The notes below the pieces were generated by a model. That model ran no database searches. It worked only from the letters and a program-made list of their open reading frames with translations, and was not told where the DNA came from. This document shows positions 6,899 to 9,964 of a DNA stretch of 9,964 nt, piece after piece. Origin of the DNA: Treponema sp. (lineage in GTDB: Bacteria > Spirochaetota > Spirochaetia > Treponematales > Treponemataceae); the NCBI GenBank assembly GCA_017963165.1, contig JAGCTZ010000220.1:1-9964 (forward strand), read 5' to 3'. The translations under genes and the position numbers were made by a program. The first letter of the stretch is position 1, and each line of letters starts with the position of its first letter.

Positions 6899-6915
6899 TA
6901 ACTTATAGGAATTAT

Positions 6916-8052
6916 ATGAAACGACGAAACTTATTTACCTTTATTATTATATTGATTGTACTCTGTGCCGCAGGTTATTTTGCCTGGGATTATTTTTCTG
7001 CTAAAAAAACTTATATGCCTTACAACAATTTTTATGAATTAGTAGAAAAAAATCAGGTTGTAACAGCTGTAATAAAATCAGATTCCATAGAGTTTACGTG
7101 TGAAGGAAAGGATTTTAAAACAGAGAATCCGCATTCGCCTACGCTTGAAGAAACCCTTTTGAAAAATGGAGTAACTGTAAAAGTAGAACAGGATACAGCA
7201 GAAATTTTTAATCTGATTTTTGATATTATTTTTTATGTCTTTTTCTTTGGTATTATTTTTGTTGTTTTCAGAAAGTTTATTTCACCTAACACTTTTAAGG
7301 TTGTTCATAAAACAGGCGTTAAGTTTGATGATGTAGTAGGTATGGATAATCTTAAGCGTGATATGACTCAGGTAATGAAGATTATGCAGAATCCTGCTGC
7401 TTATGCGGCAAAAGGAATAAGAATGCCAAAAGGTGTTCTGCTTGAAGGTGAACCTGGAAACGGAAAAACTCTTTTTGCAAAGGCTCTTGCGGGTGAAGCA
7501 AAGGTGAATTTTATTCCTGCAAAAGCAACAGATTTTGAAAGCATGTTTATGGCAATTGGTCCTATGAAAGTAAAGCTGCTTTTCCGTAAAGCACGTAAGC
7601 GTGCTCCTTGTATTGTTTTTATTGATGAGTTTGATGGAATTGGAACAGTAAGAAATTATACAGGCAGCGCGCTTGAAACTGAAAATACAAGAATTGTTAC
7701 GGCTTTGCTTAATGAACTGGACGGTTTTGAACCAACAAATGGTGTTCTTGTGTTAGCAGCAACTAATTCTATACAGGCGCTGGATCCTGCACTTATCCGT
7801 CCGGGAAGATTTGATGCACGTTTCTGTGTTCCGTATCCCGATTATGCTGCAAGAATTGAGCTTGTAAAAATGTATACCAAAGGCAAGGCTTGTGATTCAG
7901 CCTGTACACCGGAAACTATTGCAAAAATGACAGACGGATATTCCTGCGCAAAAATTGAATCTGTTTTGAACAGAGCGGCTCTTATTGCAGGGCAGGAAAA
8001 TCGCGCCGAATTTACAATGGATGATTTTAGAAGAGCCTGTAAAGAAGTTTAG
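6916..8052 (+). CDS. FtsH-like membrane AAA ATPase lacking the M41 peptidase domain
   Basis: 378 residues with the FtsH layout: membrane helix 1 (about 7-27), a short periplasmic domain (about 30-95, starting 'YMPYNNFYELVEKNQV' as in FtsH_ext), helix 2 (about 98-118), then a complete AAA module. Seen in it: Walker A GEPGNGKT (178-185), Walker B IVFIDEFD (233-240), a pore-loop region 'MFMAIG' (210-215; FtsH has FVG), sensor-1 N284 and the second region of homology 'DPALIRPGRFD' (290-300) with both arginines. The lid ends at residue 378 and no zinc-binding HExxH follows, whereas FtsH continues for some 250 more residues. With 6 bases to the next gene there is no room for a decayed remnant. It may act as an unfoldase or membrane-protein chaperone, alone or mixed with true FtsH. 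AGGA at 6907-6910 is its ribosome binding site. Confidence 0.88.
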   Translation: MKRRNLFTFIIILIVLCAAGYFAWDYFSAKKTYMPYNNFYELVEKNQVVTAVIKSDSIEFTCEGKDFKTENPHSPTLEETLLKNGVTVKVEQDTAEIFNLIFDIIFYVFFFGIIFVVFRKFISPNTFKVVHKTGVKFDDVVGMDNLKRDMTQVMKIMQNPAAYAAKGIRMPKGVLLEGEPGNGKTLFAKALAGEAKVNFIPAKATDFESMFMAIGPMKVKLLFRKARKRAPCIVFIDEFDGIGTVRNYTGSALETENTRIVTALLNELDGFEPTNGVLVLAATNSIQALDPALIRPGRFDARFCVPYPDYAARIELVKMYTKGKACDSACTPETIAKMTDGYSCAKIESVLNRAALIAGQENRAEFTMDDFRRACKEV

Positions 8053-8058
8053 TTTTTC

Positions 8059-9462
8059 CTAACGATTCATAATTCCATCTGCAAGACATGTAATGAATCC
8101 GGCTTTTTGTGTGCTTCTGTCTGCAACAAGTGGAATTGTTTCAAGAATATAATTGCCAAGAGTTATTTCTATTTTTCCGTATTCTGCGCCGGCTATAATT
8201 TCGCCTTGAAGATAATCGGGAACCGTTACGTTTATTGTTACATTCTTAAGATTTTCTGCAATTGAATTACCAGTTACAAAAGGAACACAAACAGTCTGCG
8301 GTTCGTAGGCTGTAATAAGATTAAGACTTTTTTCTTTGCTTGCATATACTTTAACAAAATAAGAAGTTGCAAGTCCGTCTACACTGTAATCCCTGAAAAT
8401 ACTGAAGGCAGTTTCCATAAGAGTTGTTCCATCAGCAACTCTTCCAGCCTGACCTTCCTTTGTATCTTTACCTTTTCCACCCATTGTTACAGAAAGAAAA
8501 CGTGTGCCATCGCGGATAACTGTAAGTGCAAGATTGTAGCCGCTTTCATCTATATAACCTGTCTTTAATCCATCGCAGCCTTGTAATTTTCCCAGCAGAG
8601 GATTTGTGTTTTCCTGTGTAATTCCCATTGTGATATGTTCTGGAAGTCCGTTGCTCCAGTCTTGAGCACCGTAACGGTCACCCGGAGCCATATTCTTTTC
8701 TTTAGGGTATGTAAAGCTTTTTACAGAATGAAATCTTCTTAAGGAATCGGGATGTTCAAGAAGATAAAGCCTGCAAAATGCAGCCATTTCTCTTGCAGTT
8801 GTAACATTCTGTTCACTGTAACCGGAGCTTTCTACAAAGTGAGTGTGTGTAAGTCCAATATCTTCGGCAACCTGATTCATTCGTTGAACAAATTCTTCCA
8901 TTGAACCGCAGATTGCGTAGGCAAGCGCATAAGCTGCATCATTTCCGGAACAGATTGAAAGTCCAAGCAGCAGTTCTTCCAGTGTAACAATCTGACCTTT
9001 CCCTAAAAACATAAGTGAAGAATGTGGAGGCATATTGCAGGCCCAGCATTCCGGAGGAAGTGGAATAATGTCATTATAATGGAGTCGTCCGGCAAGAACT
9101 TCCTGTTCAACAACATACATTGCAAAAAGCTTTGTCATGCTTGCCGGTGGAATTATTTTGTCTGCATTTTTTTCATAAATAATATTGCCGTTAGAAATAT
9201 CAATAAGAATTGCAGAATCGGCACCAATTTGGATTCCAAACTCGGGTAAAGTGTAGGGAAGCGACTGAAGAAGTTCGTTTTTTTCTGAATATTTATTTTT
9301 TAGCTCAAGGTTTAATTGTGCCGCCTGTTCAACAGGAACAGGTTCTGCAGCTGTAAGCTTTGCAAATTGAGATGCTCTGGTACCTGTGAAAATAAAAAAC
9401 GCAGCTGTCAGTAAGACTGGTACACTACAGGAACAAAGCACTATTATCTTCGATTTCTTCAT
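8059..9462 (-). CDS. dacA: D-alanyl-D-alanine carboxypeptidase (PBP5/DacA-like, family S11)
   Basis: 467 residues. An N-terminal hydrophobic segment (about 6-26) serves as signal or anchor; cysteines at 10 and 12 are not in a good lipobox. A spacer (about 30-70) leads to the S11 catalytic domain (about 72-360) with SMTK (108-111; S108 nucleophile, K111 base), SGN (172-174) and KTG (300-302). A C-terminal beta domain like PBP5_C spans about 365-450. The enzyme removes the terminal D-alanine from peptidoglycan pentapeptides outside the inner membrane. The C-terminal amphipathic anchor of E. coli PBP5 is not evident, so attachment would be by the N-terminus. The ribosome binding sequence AGAAGGA (9474-9468) supports the start. 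It converges on the AAA gene with a 6-base gap and no visible terminator. Confidence 0.93.
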   Translation of the reverse strand: MKKSKIIVLCSCSVPVLLTAAFFIFTGTRASQFAKLTAAEPVPVEQAAQLNLELKNKYSEKNELLQSLPYTLPEFGIQIGADSAILIDISNGNIIYEKNADKIIPPASMTKLFAMYVVEQEVLAGRLHYNDIIPLPPECWACNMPPHSSLMFLGKGQIVTLEELLLGLSICSGNDAAYALAYAICGSMEEFVQRMNQVAEDIGLTHTHFVESSGYSEQNVTTAREMAAFCRLYLLEHPDSLRRFHSVKSFTYPKEKNMAPGDRYGAQDWSNGLPEHITMGITQENTNPLLGKLQGCDGLKTGYIDESGYNLALTVIRDGTRFLSVTMGGKGKDTKEGQAGRVADGTTLMETAFSIFRDYSVDGLATSYFVKVYASKEKSLNLITAYEPQTVCVPFVTGNSIAENLKNVTINVTVPDYLQGEIIAGAEYGKIEITLGNYILETIPLVADRSTQKAGFITCLADGIMNR

Positions 9463-9489
9463 CTAATTCCTTCTTTTTGGCTTTTTTGC

Positions 9490-9495
9490 ATTATA
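9490..9495 (-). promoter_or_regulatory. -10 box for dacA
   Basis: On the minus strand this reads TATAAT, a perfect match, 27 bases before the dacA start codon. The expected -35 region (around 9513-9518) reads TAGTTT, a poor match. It abuts the -35 of the divergent dapA promoter, so the two promoters probably compete. Confidence 0.4.
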
Positions 9496-9524
9496 TTGAA
9501 TTTATGCTAAAAAAACTATAAAAT
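9496..9524 (+). promoter_or_regulatory. Probable dapA promoter
   Basis: TTGAAT (9496-9501), a 17-base spacer, TAAAAT (9519-9524): 4/6 and 5/6 matches to consensus at ideal spacing. Transcription would start near 9531, giving dapA an untranslated leader of about 327 bases that contains both copies of the 153-base repeat. Confidence 0.55.
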
Positions 9525-9540
9525 AACTGCAACATTTTTC

Positions 9541-9693
9541 AGGAGGAATAAGATAAAAACTGTCGATTACCGTCAGTTTTTATCTTTACAAGTTTCCTTT
9601 CGGAAACTTGAATATATACTGCACATTCTCACTTCGTTGCGAATGTGCGAAAAAAGTTATTCCCAAATCTGAAGATTTGCTCATAACTTTTTT
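9541..9693 (+). repeat. Tandem 153-base hairpin repeat, copy 1
   Basis: It begins with AGGAGGAATA, a strong Shine-Dalgarno sequence without a start codon at usable distance. Four hairpins follow: 9551-9562 with 9574-9585 (12 bp, 11-base loop), 9589-9597 with 9602-9610 (9 bp, loop TTTC), 9621-9628 with 9641-9648 (8 bp), and 9650-9660 with 9683-9693 (11 bp, A6 facing T6) enclosing an inner 6-bp stem 9664-9669/9674-9679. It differs from copy 2 only at 9639 (G here). Confidence 0.95.
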
Positions 9694-9846
9694 AGGAGGA
9701 ATAAGATAAAAACTGTCGATTACCGTCAGTTTTTATCTTTACAAGTTTCCTTTCGGAAACTTGAATATATACTGCACATTCTCACTTCGTTACGAATGTG
9801 CGAAAAAAGTTATTCCCAAATCTGAAGATTTGCTCATAACTTTTTT
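9694..9846 (+). repeat. Tandem 153-base hairpin repeat, copy 2
   Basis: Identical to copy 1 except A at 9792 for G, with no spacer between the copies and the same four hairpins shifted by 153 bases. The unit ends in TTTTTT directly before the true dapA Shine-Dalgarno sequence, which repeats the first ten bases of the unit (AGGAGGAATA). Near identity points to a recent duplication or to active homogenisation. Confidence 0.95.
9803..9846 (+). promoter_or_regulatory. Nested hairpin with terminal T6 next to the dapA ribosome binding site
   Basis: The outer stem 9803-9813/9836-9846 and inner stem 9817-9822/9827-9832 end in six T residues. An equivalent hairpin lies at 9650-9693. It is terminator-like, but the stem is AT-rich and the T-run is itself paired with A6, so strong termination is doubtful. 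TTATTCC (9810-9816), in the left arm, can also pair over 6 bases with GGAATA (9851-9856) of the ribosome binding site, a possible alternative fold that would hide it. Confidence 0.35.
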
Positions 9847-9852
9847 AGGAGG
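9847..9852 (+). promoter_or_regulatory. Ribosome binding site of dapA
   Basis: AGGAGG with a 5-base spacer to ATG at 9858. It is the third occurrence of AGGAGGAATA at exact 153-base spacing (9541, 9694, 9847); only this one is followed by a start codon. Confidence 0.85.
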
Positions 9853-9857
9853 AATAT

Positions 9858-9964
9858 ATGACAAAATTTCGTGGTGCTTTTACAGCTTTAATTACACCTA
9901 TGAATGGTGACGGTACTGTAGACTTTGAGGGCTTCCGCAAAAATGTCAAACATCAGCTCGAACA
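9858..9964 (+). CDS. dapA: 4-hydroxy-tetrahydrodipicolinate synthase, N-terminal part (cut by window edge)
   Basis: The first 35 codons read MTKFRGAFTALITPMNGDGT and continue VDFEGFRKNVKHQLE. The 'F.GAFTALITP' opening and 'VDFE.F...V..QLE' helix are typical of DapA of the class I aldolase (TIM barrel) family. The enzyme condenses pyruvate with aspartate semialdehyde at the entry to diaminopimelate and lysine synthesis. The Schiff-base lysine and catalytic tyrosine lie beyond the window, so other members of the family (such as N-acetylneuraminate lyase) are not excluded, though the opening fits DapA best. It has a strong ribosome binding site and an unusually long hairpin-rich leader. Confidence 0.85.
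   Translation, partial: MTKFRGAFTALITPMNGDGTVDFEGFRKNVKHQLE

Noticed and set aside
6802..6915. Zur or Fur operator for the metal importer operon
   Set aside because: There are AT-rich inverted bits near the -10 box, but none matches a known operator pattern well enough to name.
9644..9673. Short leader peptide (ATG then eight codons, MCEKSYSQI) in each repeat unit
   Set aside because: There is no Shine-Dalgarno sequence before it, no run of lysine codons as expected for a lysine attenuator, and the ATG lies inside a hairpin stem.
9541..9846. CRISPR array
   Set aside because: There are only two units of 153 bases with no distinct spacers; the whole unit is duplicated.
9531..9857. Lysine riboswitch before dapA
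   Set aside because: It would be expected by function, but I could not find the conserved lysine riboswitch core, and the leader is instead two exact copies of simple hairpins.

Overview
The window looks like part of a Treponema-type (spirochaete) chromosome: AT-rich, tightly packed, with lipoproteins carrying loose spirochaete-style lipoboxes, and with the rare TIGR03546/TIGR03545 gene pair, which I know from treponemes and a few other outer-membrane bacteria. The genus call is an inference from gene content and composition; no rRNA or other marker is present.

Layout. Bases 1-166 hold the C-terminal end of a protein that resembles an IS110-type transposase, followed by a GC-rich, palindrome-containing stretch (167-282) that abuts a trmN6-like tRNA/RNA methyltransferase gene (283-1047, +). 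Facing it is a leftward run of six genes from 6801 to 1005: a small membrane protein (TIGR03546-like), a 778-residue AsmA-like membrane-anchored protein (TIGR03545-like), then the metal importer genes znuA, znuC and znuB, and a small lipoprotein with a Cys-Cys motif. Three of the five junctions are ATGA start/stop overlaps and the other two gaps are 4 and 21 bases, so this is almost certainly one operon. A 114-base divergent intergenic region (6802-6915) carries its promoter and the -10 box of a rightward gene encoding an FtsH-like membrane AAA ATPase that ends before the peptidase domain would begin (6916-8052). It converges with a leftward D-alanyl-D-alanine carboxypeptidase gene (dacA-like, 8059-9462). 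Divergent from dacA is dapA (9858 onward, cut by the window edge).

The most unusual DNA lies between dacA and dapA. Two tandem 153-base copies, differing at one base, each begin with a strong Shine-Dalgarno sequence that has no start codon and continue with four hairpins. The third AGGAGG is the real ribosome binding site of dapA. The dapA transcript should therefore carry a roughly 330-nt leader with at least eight hairpins.

How the genes fit together. The leftward operon joins a predicted envelope AsmA-like protein pair to high-affinity metal (probably zinc) uptake and a CC-motif lipoprotein. The right side is cell-wall metabolism: DapA feeds diaminopimelate/lysine synthesis and DacA trims peptidoglycan stem peptides. 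The best candidates for undescribed biology are the TIGR03546-TIGR03545-Znu-lipoprotein operon, the peptidase-less FtsH homologue, and the duplicated hairpin leader of dapA.
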